A stretch of 64,000 nt of DNA from RYN-230 sp963782185 (GTDB lineage: Bacteria > Actinomycetota > Actinomycetes > Streptosporangiales > Streptosporangiaceae). Made by a program: the position numbers and the translations under genes. The stretch covers positions 434,001 to 498,000 of the forward strand of contig CAWAJB010000019.1 in NCBI GenBank assembly GCA_963782185.1, read 5' to 3'. The first letter of the stretch is position 1, and the number at the start of each line of letters is the position of its first letter. Shown piece after piece: positions 1-9,126 of the stretch. The notes beneath the pieces were generated by a model, which ran no database searches, was not told the DNA's origin, and saw only the letters and a list, made by a program, of their open reading frames with translations.

Positions 1-48
1 GGCAACGGGCAGGTTCCCGCCGCAACGGTCAAGGGTGGCCAGGCATGA
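1..48 (+). CDS. C-terminal tail of an upstream gene, probably the PntA alpha subunit
   Basis: The window opens inside a reading frame that ends with TGA at 46-48. Only about 15 residues are visible, so the identity is inferred from context: the stop overlaps the ATG of pntB by 4 bp (ATGA), the usual arrangement for translationally coupled pntA-pntB transhydrogenase operons. Nothing in the residues themselves is diagnostic. Confidence 0.5.
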   Translation, partial: GNGQVPAATVKGGQA

Positions 49-1448
49 ACGCCTTCGACTGGATTACCCAGCTGCTCTACGTGGCCGCCGCGACCTGCTT
101 CGTGCTCGGCCTGCACCTGATGAACTCCCCCGCCACGGCGAGGCGCGGCAACCAGGTGTCCACCGCTGGCATGATCGTCGCCGTGGCGACCACGCTGGCC
201 CTGGTCGCCCACGCGGGCACCGTCACCACCACCGGCTGGATCGTGATGATCGCCGGCACGCTGCTCGGCGCGGGGGCTGGCCTGTACGCGGCCCGCACGG
301 TCGAGATGACCGCCATGCCGCAGCTGGTCAGCATCTTCAACACGGTCGGTGGTGGCGCGGCCGCCCTGGTCGGGATCGACGACTATGTCCGCCTCGCCTC
401 GGGGGGCATCGGCGAGTCGACCACGCTCTTCACCATCCTTGACGTGCTCATCGGCGCGGTGACCTTCTCCGGGTCGATCATCGCGGCCGGGAAGCTGCAG
501 GGCCTGATCGACGGGGCGCCCATCACGTTCCCCGGCTCGCGCGCCGCCAACATCGCGGCCGCGGTCATCGCGGTCGGCGGCGGGATCTACATGATCGCCA
601 CCCCGAGCGTTGTCGCGCTGATCATCATCATCCTGGCCGCGCTGGCGTTCGGGGTGACCATGGTGCTGCCCATCGGCGGCGCCGACATGCCGGTCGTCAT
701 CTCGCTGCTGAACGCGTTCACCGGCACCGCGGTCGCGATGGCCGGGTTCGTCATCGGCAACTGGGCGCTGATCATCGCCGGGGCGCTGGTCGGCGCGTCC
801 GGTGGCATCCTCACCAAGCTGATGGCTGATGCGATGAACCGCTCGATCCGCAACATCATCGTGGGCGGGTTCGGCACCGGCGACAGCGGGCCGGCGATCG
901 CCGGACCCGGCGGGGACGTGCGGGCCATCCAGGCCGACGACGCCGCCATCCAGCTCGCCTACGCGCAGAAGGTCATCATCGTGCCCGGCTACGGGCTGGC
1001 CGCCGCCCAGGCCCAGCATCAGTGCGCCGAGCTGGCCGCGGTGCTCGAAGAACGGGGCGTGGAGGTCAGCTATGCGATTCACCCGGTGGCGGGCCGGATG
1101 CCCGGGCACATGAACGTGCTGCTCGCCGAGGCCAACGTGCCCTACCCCCAGCTCAAGGAGATGGACGAGATCAACCCCGAGTTCCCGCGGACCGACGTCG
1201 CACTCGTCATCGGGGCCAACGACGTGACGAACCCGGCGGCCCGGCGGCCCGGGAACCCGGTCTCCGGGATGCCCATCCTGGACGTGGACCACGCCAAGAG
1301 CATCATCGTGATCAAGCGGTCCATGGGGCACGGCTACGCGGGCATTGACAACGAGCTGTATGTGGACCCGAAGACCAGCATGTTCTTCTCCGACGCGAAG
1401 TCCGCGCTGACCGACCTGACCGGCGCGGTCAAGACCCTGGTCGGCTGA
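45..1448 (+). CDS. pntB: NAD(P) transhydrogenase subunit beta
   Basis: Membrane subunit of proton-translocating transhydrogenase, which uses the proton gradient to reduce NADP+ with NADH. The 467-residue protein has the family's usual length. About residues 1-265 hold a run of hydrophobic helices rich in Gly/Ala/Ile (the dII membrane domain); the C-terminal part from about 290 is the NADP(H)-binding dIII domain with the GYGLAAAQAQH nucleotide loop and the characteristic VIGANDVTNPAA segment, and a conserved KRSMGHGYAGIDN near the end. The start is fixed by the 4-bp ATGA overlap with the preceding gene, presumably pntA. The next gene starts 41 bp downstream. No defects seen. Confidence 0.96.
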   Translation: MNAFDWITQLLYVAAATCFVLGLHLMNSPATARRGNQVSTAGMIVAVATTLALVAHAGTVTTTGWIVMIAGTLLGAGAGLYAARTVEMTAMPQLVSIFNTVGGGAAALVGIDDYVRLASGGIGESTTLFTILDVLIGAVTFSGSIIAAGKLQGLIDGAPITFPGSRAANIAAAVIAVGGGIYMIATPSVVALIIIILAALAFGVTMVLPIGGADMPVVISLLNAFTGTAVAMAGFVIGNWALIIAGALVGASGGILTKLMADAMNRSIRNIIVGGFGTGDSGPAIAGPGGDVRAIQADDAAIQLAYAQKVIIVPGYGLAAAQAQHQCAELAAVLEERGVEVSYAIHPVAGRMPGHMNVLLAEANVPYPQLKEMDEINPEFPRTDVALVIGANDVTNPAARRPGNPVSGMPILDVDHAKSIIVIKRSMGHGYAGIDNELYVDPKTSMFFSDAKSALTDLTGAVKTLVG

Positions 1449-1489
1449 CCCCGCAGGGCCTGTCCCGCCATCACGGGCACAATGGGGAC

Positions 1490-2434
1490 ATGAGTACCGC
1501 CGATGCGGACGTGACCGTCCAGGACGCGGCCGGCCCGGACGGCCAGCCGGGCCAGCTGACCACCGGCCGGGTAGCCCGGGTGGGCGACATCGAGGTCCGC
1601 CGGCTGCTGCCGCTGCGGCACCGGCGCAGCGTCGGCGCCTGGTGCTTCGTGGACCACTACGGCCCGATGTCCGTGGATGGCGTCGCCGGGATGCAGGTGC
1701 CGCCCCACCCGCACATCGGGCTTCAGACCGTCACCTGGCTGCTGGACGGCAATGTGCTGCACCGCGACAGTCTGGGCAGCGAGCAGATGATCCGGCCCGG
1801 CCAGCTCAACCTGATGACCGCGGGCCGGGGGATCGCCCACTCGGAAGAATCGCCGGACGAGCACGACCCGCGCCTGCACGGCGTCCAGCTCTGGCTGGCC
1901 CTGCCCGGCTCCCAGCGGCAGGTCGCGCCCGAGTTCGAGCATCACGCCGCCCTGCCCGTGGCCGGCCTGGCCGGATTCGAGATCACCGTGTTCGCCGGCT
2001 CGCTGGCTGGTGCGCAGTCCCCGGCCACCGTCTTCTCCCCGGTCGTGGGAGCCCAGCTGCACGCGGGCCGGGATACCCGCGCCCGGCTGGGCCTGGAGCC
2101 GGGATCCGAGCACGTGATCTTCATGGCGGCCGGGACCGCGGAGGCGGGCGGGACCGCGATCAGCCCGGGAACCCTGCTGTACCTCCCGCCGGGACGGGAT
2201 CAGGTGACGCTGGCGGCCACGGCGGGCGCCGAGCTGTTCCTGCTCGGCGGCACCCCGCTGGATCAGCCGGTGGTCATGTGGTGGAACTTCGTGGGGACGA
2301 CCCCCCAGGACATCATCGATGCGGCACGCGACTGGAGCCAGGGCTCCCGGTTCGGCGAGATCCCCGGATACCGCGGGAAGCCGCTCCCGGCGCCCCCGCT
2401 CGACGCGGTCCGGCTCAGGGGCTGGCCGGGTTAG
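1490..2434 (+). CDS. Pirin family protein
   Basis: A 314-residue bicupin of the pirin family. Pirins are metal-binding cupins with proposed roles as quercetinase-like enzymes or redox-sensitive partners; the substrate here is unknown. The N-terminal cupin carries the pirin signature: the PHPHIGLQTVTWLLDG segment around residue 70 with the metal-ligand histidines, and the TAGRGIAHSEESP segment around 106-118. The C-terminal cupin (about 180-290) ends with the typical WWNFVGTTPQDI motif. It starts 41 bp after pntB in the same direction, but a functional link is not evident. Confidence 0.93.
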   Translation: MSTADADVTVQDAAGPDGQPGQLTTGRVARVGDIEVRRLLPLRHRRSVGAWCFVDHYGPMSVDGVAGMQVPPHPHIGLQTVTWLLDGNVLHRDSLGSEQMIRPGQLNLMTAGRGIAHSEESPDEHDPRLHGVQLWLALPGSQRQVAPEFEHHAALPVAGLAGFEITVFAGSLAGAQSPATVFSPVVGAQLHAGRDTRARLGLEPGSEHVIFMAAGTAEAGGTAISPGTLLYLPPGRDQVTLAATAGAELFLLGGTPLDQPVVMWWNFVGTTPQDIIDAARDWSQGSRFGEIPGYRGKPLPAPPLDAVRLRGWPG

Positions 2435-2722
2435 GGACCGGCGGGAGTGGGGGCCGCCCCGGACGCGGTTCGCCAGGCTCCCGGCGGCCGGTCCGGGAGC
2501 TGCGGAAATCCCCCGCATGTAGGAAAAATGCCCCTTCCTGACGACGTTCACGGGGAGGCGGCGGTGAGCAGAGGGTGAAGTTCCATTGCGTAACCGCCCA
2601 AGTGGGTGAGAGTAGCCAGCATTGGGTATTTGTACCTCCGGCTAGCAGGACACGGCGGTAACGCGTGGACGCCGGCCCTCCCCGACTGACCCTGCGAAGG
2701 AGGTGCGGCGCTGAACCAGAAC

Positions 2723-3175
2723 ATGGCGCTGCCACGCATTGTGGTGGGCGCAGACGGCTCATCGGCCTCGCTGGCTGCTCTGCACTGGGCGGTCCGCGAA
2801 GCCGGATTGCGGGAGACGAACCTGCACGTCGTGCGGGCCTGGGAGGACGCCGCGAAGCGGGTGGCACCCTACGCCTCGCACGCCTACACCCCGGGACGCC
2901 GGGACGATCTCCTGGACGCGAGGCAGCGGCTCGAAGCCGCGGTGACCACGGCGGTCGGGTGCACGCCCCTGGGCACAGTGACGGTGGAGATCGCGGAAGG
3001 ACTGGCCGCGCGGGTGCTGCTCGATCACGCGGACGGCGCCGAGATGCTGGTCCTGGGCAATGCCGGATGCGCGCCGGACGCTATCGGCCCGGTGGCCCGG
3101 GCCTGCCTGCGGAACGCACCCTGCCCAGTCGTGGTGGTCAGCGCCGCGATGAGCGGCGTCCCGGTCCCGGCCTGA
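2723..3175 (+). CDS. Universal stress protein, single UspA domain
   Basis: A 150-residue cytoplasmic protein with one Usp domain. It opens with the IVVGADGSSAS strand-loop typical of the family and ends with the VLGNAG...APCPVVVV segment. The glycine-rich ATP-binding loop is degenerate: after GNAG the usual glycines and Ser/Thr are replaced, so ATP binding is doubtful. The ATG at 2723 lies about 19 bases after a strong GGAGG (2698-2703); an in-frame CTG at 2711 has much better spacing and may be the true start, adding four residues. A 288-bp non-coding leader separates it from the pirin gene, so it probably has its own promoter. Confidence 0.9.
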   Translation: MALPRIVVGADGSSASLAALHWAVREAGLRETNLHVVRAWEDAAKRVAPYASHAYTPGRRDDLLDARQRLEAAVTTAVGCTPLGTVTVEIAEGLAARVLLDHADGAEMLVLGNAGCAPDAIGPVARACLRNAPCPVVVVSAAMSGVPVPA

Positions 3176-3206
3176 TCCCTTCCGCCCGGGACCAGGCGGG
3201 TCCGGC

Positions 3207-3818
3207 CTAGCGCAGGCTGCTCCACCGCGGCCCGGTCCCCCGCCACTCGGCGCCCCAGGCCTCGAGCCTGCGCCGGTCCAGGGCCTGCAGACCCAGCGCG
3301 CCGGCGCCGAGCAGGAACCCGCCCAGCGCGAATGGGGCGAGGACCATGGCCAGCACCCTCTGGCCCGTCACCTGGTCGGGACGGAGCGGGGGCCCGGTCA
3401 GCCGGCCGGCCTGGTTTACCCAGATCAGGACGGTGCTGCCCGCCCGGGTACCGCTGGAAGCCTCCACGCGGCCCTGGCGCACTGTCCCATCCGGCGCGGT
3501 CCACCGGGCGCGCACTTCGGGCAGGGCCACGCCACCGTACCCGACATCCACCGACGCGGGTGCGTCGGCCAGCAGGACCGCCGGAACCTGGCGCCAACTC
3601 GCGTGCTGGGACTTAGCCAAACTGAACGCGGCCGCCTCGGCCCACCGGCCGGCGATCAGCGCGACGACCGGCGCACCGACCAGGAAAACGATCAGGGTCA
3701 CTCCCACGATGGCCGCAGCCAGGCGGTCGGAGGTGCGCCGCAACGGGTTGCGGTCCGGCCACAACCCGCGCAGCCACAGCCCGCGCGGCAGGTGCGGCGC
3801 CGCCACAACTCGTCTCAT
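3207..3818 (-). CDS. Rv1733c-like two-helix membrane protein
   Basis: A 203-residue protein resembling the actinobacterial Rv1733c family of conserved transmembrane proteins, whose function is not known. Two hydrophobic helices are visible, near residues 35-55 (VGVTLIVFLVGAPVVALIAG) and 150-170, with a beta-rich extracytoplasmic-looking part between them. The frame is open further upstream but the start was placed at the ATG at 3818, because it follows a strong GGGGGAGG at about 8 bases and homologs begin at this point. It is convergent with the universal stress gene. Confidence 0.78.
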   Translation of the reverse strand: MRRVVAAPHLPRGLWLRGLWPDRNPLRRTSDRLAAAIVGVTLIVFLVGAPVVALIAGRWAEAAAFSLAKSQHASWRQVPAVLLADAPASVDVGYGGVALPEVRARWTAPDGTVRQGRVEASSGTRAGSTVLIWVNQAGRLTGPPLRPDQVTGQRVLAMVLAPFALGGFLLGAGALGLQALDRRRLEAWGAEWRGTGPRWSSLR

Positions 3819-4574
3819 GTCGTCTCGCCTCCCCCTCCACTGTCCGTTCAACGGAAGCACGCGGGCGTAGAGACCATCCGCCCGGCGCCGCGGGACCTTC
3901 GCCCGTTTCCGCCGCCACCTGCGCGCCCTTCCCGATCGAGCCGCCACCTGCGGTCCCTTCCCGATCGGTGTGCTCATCGACACCAGGCCCCGACGCGTGG
4001 GCCTACCCAGCCCCCAGGCGGGCCGCCCGGCGGCCGCGGAGCCGGAGAAGCAGGTGCGGAAAGCCCCGGCCAAGCGCCACACAATTGCGCGCCAATGCCT
4101 GGGGATGAGGGCAGATCGTGATTCAGACGAATATGCCAGCCTGCACGGCGCCGCTCTGGCCGCATCCGTGGCGGCGGGCTATTTTCCCGGACGCGCGGCC
4201 CGCAGCCGCCGCCCTCGTGACACCGCCGGGGTGATACCGCCGGGGTGATGCCGGCCCGAACCAGGCGGGACGGAGGCCGCCGACCAGCGTTACCAGCGCT
4301 GGCGTACGGCCTGCATGGCGACATGGCCAGAACAGCTTTGCGGCACGTCCCGCTGCTTATAGTCTGAGCCCGCGGAGCATATTCACAGTTTGTTTTCGCA
4401 CCAGGAACAATATCCGTAACTTCTCCCGGATTCGGCCGAGTGGATGGCTATGAACAAGGGGGCGAATGTGACCAGTGGAGTGTGGCGTTTACCCGTCTCC
4501 CCGCCGGGGCGGCGGGCGCTGCGCCCAGCGGTCCGGCCCGCGATGGCGTCGCGTCCTCGAGCACAGGGAAAGCC
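3819..4574. other. Non-coding stretch between two divergent genes
   Basis: About 750 bp separate the Rv1733c-like gene from the GntR gene. Several frames are open but none shows family-like residues or a good ribosome site. GC content drops between about 4350 and 4440, where promoters for the GntR gene are likely to lie; no specific box can be assigned with confidence. Confidence 0.4.
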
Positions 4575-5330
4575 ATGACCAAGCCTGTCCATGTGAGCAT
4601 TCGGGACGACCTGAGGGTGAGAATCGCCGCTGGCGAATGGGCAGCCGGTGACCGCCTGCCGTCCGAGACCGAACTCGCCGCACGGTACGGCGTAGCCCGG
4701 ATGACGGTCCGCCAGGCTATCGGGGCACTGGCGGGTGAGGGCGTCGTCGTCCGGCGGCAGGGCCTGGGGACCTTCGCGGCCGAGCGGCTGCCCACCCGGC
4801 GGGTGGGCGCGCTGCTCAGCTTCACCGAGGAGATGCGCAGCCAGGGCCGGGAGGTGGAGACCAGGCTGATCAAGACCGCCGTGGAACAGCCGTCGGACCA
4901 GGCGCGGGAGGCGTTGCAGCTCACCACGTCCGCCGCGGCGGTCACCATCCAGCGGGTCCGCCTCGTGGACGACTGCCCCATTGTGGTCCAGTATTCGTGG
5001 CTGCCCTGCGCCCGCTTCGCCGGCCTGGATGCGGAACCCCTGGTCAAGGGCTCTCTGTACGCCACCATCGAAGGCCGCTACGGCGTCTGTATCGTGCGGG
5101 CCAGGCAGCTGTTCACGGCCGTCGCGGCCTGCGCGACAGAAGCCTCCCTGCTGGAGGTTGAGCCGGACAGCCCGGTGCTGCGGATCACCAGGACCACCTA
5201 TGACGGGGCCAACTGCCCGATCGAGTTCGCGACGAGCGCGATGCGCACCGGGGCCCCGATCGAGACGATGATGGAACGCGCGTCCGTGCGGCAGCGCCGG
5301 GATCGGGTACCGGCCGGCCAGGTCGGCTGA
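4575..5330 (+). CDS. GntR/HutC-family transcriptional regulator
   Basis: A 251-residue DNA-binding regulator. Residues about 5-70 are the winged-helix GntR domain, with the hallmark DRLPSETELAARYGVARMTVRQA helix-turn-helix read across two helices. Residues about 85-235 form a UTRA effector-binding domain, which places it in the HutC subfamily. The start was set at the ATG at 4575: it follows AGGGAAAG, and homologs begin just before the first helix, whereas an upstream open extension to 4440 is low-complexity. The downstream gene is convergent, so it is probably monocistronic. The ligand cannot be guessed from context. Confidence 0.92.
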   Translation: MTKPVHVSIRDDLRVRIAAGEWAAGDRLPSETELAARYGVARMTVRQAIGALAGEGVVVRRQGLGTFAAERLPTRRVGALLSFTEEMRSQGREVETRLIKTAVEQPSDQAREALQLTTSAAAVTIQRVRLVDDCPIVVQYSWLPCARFAGLDAEPLVKGSLYATIEGRYGVCIVRARQLFTAVAACATEASLLEVEPDSPVLRITRTTYDGANCPIEFATSAMRTGAPIETMMERASVRQRRDRVPAGQVG

Positions 5331-5387
5331 GGACCCCGGCCGGCCTGGCGGCCGTAACTGGACTCCAGCGGGCTTTCGCTGGATCTC

Positions 5388-6288
5388 TCATTGACTGGCT
5401 GCTCCCGTTCCGCGGCCAGTCTCCTGGAGGGTCATCCCTCCCCAGTGCCGCAAGGCGATCCTGACGCGCCACTGCTGGGTCCCGTTCTCCGTGTGTGCCA
5501 CGGTGCCCAGCGCCCCAGCGAGGTCGCGCAGCGCCTGCCCGTGCAGCCTCCAGGTCCCCCATCGGCTCGTCTCCGGACGCGGCCACCGTCAGCGTCAGCT
5601 CGATCAGCTGAGGTTCCCCGCGCACGGCGAGGTGGGCCCGCACCGGGCAGCACTCGGGTGCCGCCGCCAGCAGCATCAGCTCCGCCACGTCCACCACGGC
5701 GGGCACGTCACTGGGCACCATGTCCGCACAGCCCGGGTCGATGTCGAGGGCCAGCGGCTCAGTGAGCAGCCACGCGCAGCGCTGCCGCAGAGCACCGGCC
5801 AGCTGAACCTCCGGCTGCATGAACGGCCATTCGCCATCGACCAGCCAGCGCAACGCCCGCGCCGCCGCTTCGATCTGCCGCAGTACGGCGTCAACCCGGG
5901 ACGCTGGCCCGGCTGGAGCCGACCTGCGCATCATCTCCGCTTCCAGGGTGCCCGCAGTGAGTTCCTGAATCGGCCCGTCGTGCAGGAAACCGACCAGGTC
6001 ATACCGCTCCCGGGTGCGCAGCCGGCGGATGACCGCCAGCAGGCGCCCGATCTGGGCCGGGCTGGGTGACGGACTGTCCCAGGACGGCCCGGATGACGAT
6101 CCCGGTCCCGCCCCCGGCTCCGGCCTCGCCCCGGATTCCGGCAGCCCTGGTTCCGGCGGCGGTGGTCCGGGCAGCGCTGGCTGGGGCTGGGACGGATCCG
6201 GCTGGGGCGGCCGGCTGCGGGGCGGGGCTGGGGCGGGCGGCTGGGGCGGGCTGGGGCGGGGCCGGGCGGGCCGGCTGCTGCAGGGCAC
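5388..6288 (-). pseudogene. Kinase-like dimerisation protein with a C-terminal frameshift
   Basis: After a long proline-rich stretch the frame contains a HisKA_3-like helix, GFLHDGPIQELTAG, in which the His would be the phosphoacceptor, followed by a helical pair. The part that should be the ATPase domain has none of the N, G1 or G2 boxes, so it looks like a degenerate kinase or phosphotransfer module. Around 5552-5565, next to a run of five C on the plus strand, the frame breaks; reading on in the other frame gives a coherent tail (LHGQALRDLAGALG ... TQQWRVRIALRHW) that stops at 5388-5390. The receiver gene overlaps upstream; the two may once have been one receiver-linker-kinase protein. Confidence 0.6.
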
Positions 6289-6631
6289 GAACGGCGTCGA
6301 GCAGGTCAGCGGCCCGGAACGGCTTGGTCAGGACGGCGAGGCCAGCGGGACCTGCGTCAGCCGTGCCCCCGGTGATCACCAGGCACCGGCTGACCGCCGC
6401 GGGATCCGCCGATCGCAGCTCTTCGATCAGATCCGTGCCATGCTCGGTCCCCAGATGGGCGTCCACCAGGACCGCGGAGTATCCCGCCGGATCCAGGCCC
6501 CGTGCTTCCGCGAGAGTGGCCGCGACATCGACCTGATATCCGTCGGCGCTGAGTATCCGCCAGATCAGGGCGCGCATCTCGGCTACGTCATCGACTACCA
6601 GGACTCGTTTGGTCACCTTGATTCCCGTCAC
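5999..6631 (-). CDS. Response-regulator receiver domain protein
   Basis: Residues about 8-125 form a CheY-like receiver: the DD acidic pair (VLVVDDVAEM), phospho-acceptor Asp in AVLVDAHLG, the Thr of CLVITGG and the Lys in LTKPF. The rest is an Ala/Pro-rich low-complexity stretch without an output domain. It overlaps the kinase-like frame by almost 300 bp through this low-complexity region, and a one-base change there would fuse the two into a receiver-linker-kinase protein. It is therefore either a stand-alone receiver overlapping the next gene or the N-terminal half of a frameshifted hybrid. It diverges from the NarL-type regulator at 6804. Confidence 0.72.
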   Translation of the reverse strand: MTGIKVTKRVLVVDDVAEMRALIWRILSADGYQVDVAATLAEARGLDPAGYSAVLVDAHLGTEHGTDLIEELRSADPAAVSRCLVITGGTADAGPAGLAVLTKPFRAADLLDAVRALQQPARPAPPQPAPAARPSPAPQPAAPAGSVPAPASAARTTAAGTRAAGIRGEAGAGGGTGIVIRAVLGQSVTQPGPDRAPAGGHPPAAHPGAV

Positions 6632-6803
6632 TGGGTCAGGTTGCAGGCAGCCTGCTGGGACGACGTCCTGAGCTTGAGCACTAAGAGTAGCATCTCAGTA
6701 ACGTAAGGTGATAATCAGTTACAGCGTGCGACGTGCGGACTCACGCTCCCGCGATGCCCTGGCTCTGGCCGCATCAGCAGGAGGCACCGGAGGGAAGGCG
6801 CGG

Positions 6804-7514
6804 ATGAACGACACCAGCCAGCAGCAGGACGGCACACAGGAGCAGCAGATCACGGTATTTCTCCTGGACGACCACGAGGTGGTCCGGCGGGGGCTACGGG
6901 ATCTGCTGGCCGAGGAACGGGACATCACGGTGGTCGGGGAGGCCGGCACGGCGGCTTCGGCATTGGCCCGGGTCCCGGCTCTACGCCCGAGGGTGGCGGT
7001 GCTCGACGTCCGGCTGCCCGACGGCGACGGAGTGTCGGTATGCCGGGAGATCCGCTCGACCCTCTCCGGGACCGCCTGCCTGATGCTCACCTCTTATGGC
7101 GATGACCAGGCACTCTTCGGGGCGATCATGGCAGGGGCGGCGGGTTATGTGCTGAAGGAGACGGCCGGGTCTGACCTGGTCAGCGCCGTCCGCACCGTGG
7201 CCTCGGGCGGGTCCACGCTGGACGCGAGCATGGTGCAGCGAGTGATCGGGAGGTTGCGCGAGCAGCCCGCCCCTGACCCGTTGTCGGCCCTGTCCGACCA
7301 GGAGAAGAGAGTCCTGGAACTCGTCGGAGAAGGGCTCACCAACCGCCAGATCGCGGAGCGCATGTTCCTGGCCGAGAAGACCGTGAAGAACTATGTGTCG
7401 TCGCTTCTCACCAAGCTGGGCATGCATCGGCGCACGCAGGCTGCCGCGTTTGTTGCCCGGCTGGGCACGGATCAGGGTGAATTAAGGGCAGCAGCCTCGG
7501 CGTCCGTGCGGTAA
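6804..7514 (+). CDS. NarL/FixJ-family response regulator
   Basis: A 236-residue two-component regulator close to the DevR/NarL type. The receiver (about residues 16-132) has the acidic pair in FLLDDHEVV, the phospho-acceptor in AVLDVRLPDGDG and the Lys in YVLKET. The C-terminal LuxR helix-turn-helix (about 160-220) has the LSDQEKRVLELVGEGLTNRQI start and KTVKNYVSSLLTKLGM recognition helix. The ATG at 6804 was chosen because GGAGGGAAGG precedes it by 6-8 bases; an upstream in-frame ATG at 6708 adds a low-complexity leader. The receiver gene at 5999-6631 is divergent and may belong to the same signalling unit. Confidence 0.94.
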   Translation: MNDTSQQQDGTQEQQITVFLLDDHEVVRRGLRDLLAEERDITVVGEAGTAASALARVPALRPRVAVLDVRLPDGDGVSVCREIRSTLSGTACLMLTSYGDDQALFGAIMAGAAGYVLKETAGSDLVSAVRTVASGGSTLDASMVQRVIGRLREQPAPDPLSALSDQEKRVLELVGEGLTNRQIAERMFLAEKTVKNYVSSLLTKLGMHRRTQAAAFVARLGTDQGELRAAASASVR

Positions 7515-8059
7515 AGAATCTTACGCCTGGCATTGTCGGGTTATTTTCCATGTGGCCAGTCATGCACCTGATCCAGCGCGGGCTGCCGCTCATGGCCGGA
7601 GCCGCGCCGATACTGCTTTCGTAAATTCTGACATGTGGCCGCCGCCTAATTGGCTACTATAACCGCCGCGGACACTCCGGCATTGATACTTCCAGACATC
7701 AGGGATCTGTCCGCCGGGCATTCCGAAAATTCGCGGAGGACAATGTGCCCCGCCACCATACTGACCCGTACGCACGGCTCAGATCGCAAACGTCTGGGCA
7801 CCCGTCTCGGATCGCTGCACCCCTCCGCCTCCTGCGGCACCGGGTAGCTGCGGGTTGCGCGGGCACCTTCGTGATTGCCCGGGTGGGTTCGCAACTATGC
7901 ACCCAGCCAGCCGGCGGCCGCCGCCCGCCCGTCCGTCAGCCGATACAGAGATCACGCTGGGATACACTCTCACCGGCCAGCGCCGGGAGGTGGGCTTCGA
8001 CCGGGTGCTGCATCCGGAGATCACGCTGATGCCCGCTGACTGACCGACGCGAGGACCCT
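7515..8059. other. Non-coding region, no convincing gene
   Basis: About 545 bp. It is less GC-rich just after the regulator (7515-7700), a likely place for terminator and promoter signals. A GGAGG at 7735-7739 precedes overlapping ATG (7743) and GTG (7745) starts of short frames (34 and 94 residues), but neither resembles a known family. A 48-residue frame at 7897-8043 ends just before the esterase gene and could be a small leader or a remnant. Confidence 0.35.
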
Positions 8060-9043
8060 ATGCTCCGCGATCTTTCCCTGCCCGAGCTGCGCCAGTACCG
8101 GCCCGCGGTGGAGGAGCCCCCGGACTTCGACGAGTTCTGGGCCAGCGAGCTGGCCGCCGCGGCCGCCCACCAGGCCGAGCCGGTATTCACCGGCGTGCCG
8201 ACCCAGATCCGGCACGCCGATGTGGCCGACGTGACGTTCCCGGGCTACGGCGGCGACCCCGTCAAGGGCTGGCTGCTGCTGCCGCACGCCAGCCCGCCGG
8301 ACCGCGCGTTCGTGGTCGAGTACATCGGCTACGGCGGCGGCCGCGGCGACCCGTTCGACTGGCTGACCTGGAGTTGCGCCGGCCACCCGCACCTGATCAT
8401 GGACACCCGCGGCCAGGGGGGCGGATGGCAGACCGCCGACACCCCCGATCCCAGCGACCCGGGCGCCCCCAGTACCCCGGGATTCCTCACCCGCGGCGTC
8501 GCCGACCCGCGCACGCACTACTACACCCGCCTGTTCATCGACGCGGCGCAGGCGGTGGCCGCCGCCCGGCGCCATCCGGCCAGCACCGGACGGTCCGTTG
8601 TGACGACGGGGGGTAGCCAGGGCGGCGCCCTGGCCATCGTGGCGGCTCATCTGGCCGGGGCGGCAGGCGGGGCCGTGGCCGCGACGCTGCCCGAGGTCCC
8701 GTTCCTCGCTCACTTCCAGCGGGCCGTGGAGGTGACCGAGAGCCGTCCCTACCTGGAACTCATCGAGTACCTGAGCGTGCACCGGGGCGAGGTGGACCAG
8801 GTGTTCAGCACCCTGTCCTACCTGGACGTGGTCAATCATGCGAAACGGGCCACGGCGCCGGCCCTGTTCTCCGTGGGTCTGGTGGACGACATCACCCCGG
8901 CGTCCACGGTCTTCGCCGCGTTCAACCACTACGCCGGGCCGAAGCAGATCGAGGTCTACCCGTTCAACGGCCACGACGGCGGCGGTACCCAGCACTTCCT
9001 GGCCCAGCTCGCGTTCCTGGCCTCCCTCGGCGAGCCGGCCTGA
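8060..9043 (+). CDS. Acetyl xylan esterase / cephalosporin-C deacetylase (CE7 family)
   Basis: A 327-residue alpha/beta hydrolase of carbohydrate esterase family 7, which removes acetyl groups from xylo-oligosaccharides and similar substrates. The N-terminus has the family start (LPELRQYRP...DFDEFW), the oxyanion-side motif RGQGGGW lies near residue 115, the nucleophile Ser is in GGSQGG around 189, the Asp in VDDITP around 277 and the His in FNGHDGGG around 305. No signal peptide is visible, so it should act on imported substrates. The start has GAGGA at 8 bases. It is convergent with the DUF5996 gene. Confidence 0.93.
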   Translation: MLRDLSLPELRQYRPAVEEPPDFDEFWASELAAAAAHQAEPVFTGVPTQIRHADVADVTFPGYGGDPVKGWLLLPHASPPDRAFVVEYIGYGGGRGDPFDWLTWSCAGHPHLIMDTRGQGGGWQTADTPDPSDPGAPSTPGFLTRGVADPRTHYYTRLFIDAAQAVAAARRHPASTGRSVVTTGGSQGGALAIVAAHLAGAAGGAVAATLPEVPFLAHFQRAVEVTESRPYLELIEYLSVHRGEVDQVFSTLSYLDVVNHAKRATAPALFSVGLVDDITPASTVFAAFNHYAGPKQIEVYPFNGHDGGGTQHFLAQLAFLASLGEPA

Positions 9044-9050
9044 TCTGGCC

Positions 9051-9114
9051 TGAGCCGGACCGGCGAGCCGGCGTGAGCCGGGTCCGGCGAGCCGTGAGCC
9101 GGGACCGGCGAACC
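9051..9114. repeat. Three tandem copies of a 21-23 bp GC-rich unit
   Basis: Units beginning TGAGCCGG start at 9051, 9074 and 9095. Each contains the small palindrome CCGG(A/T)CCGG and the run GGCGA(G/A)CC. The array sits between two convergent genes and could help transcription termination by folding, but it has no T-tract. Confidence 0.8.
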
Positions 9115-9126
9115 AGCGGGGCCGGG

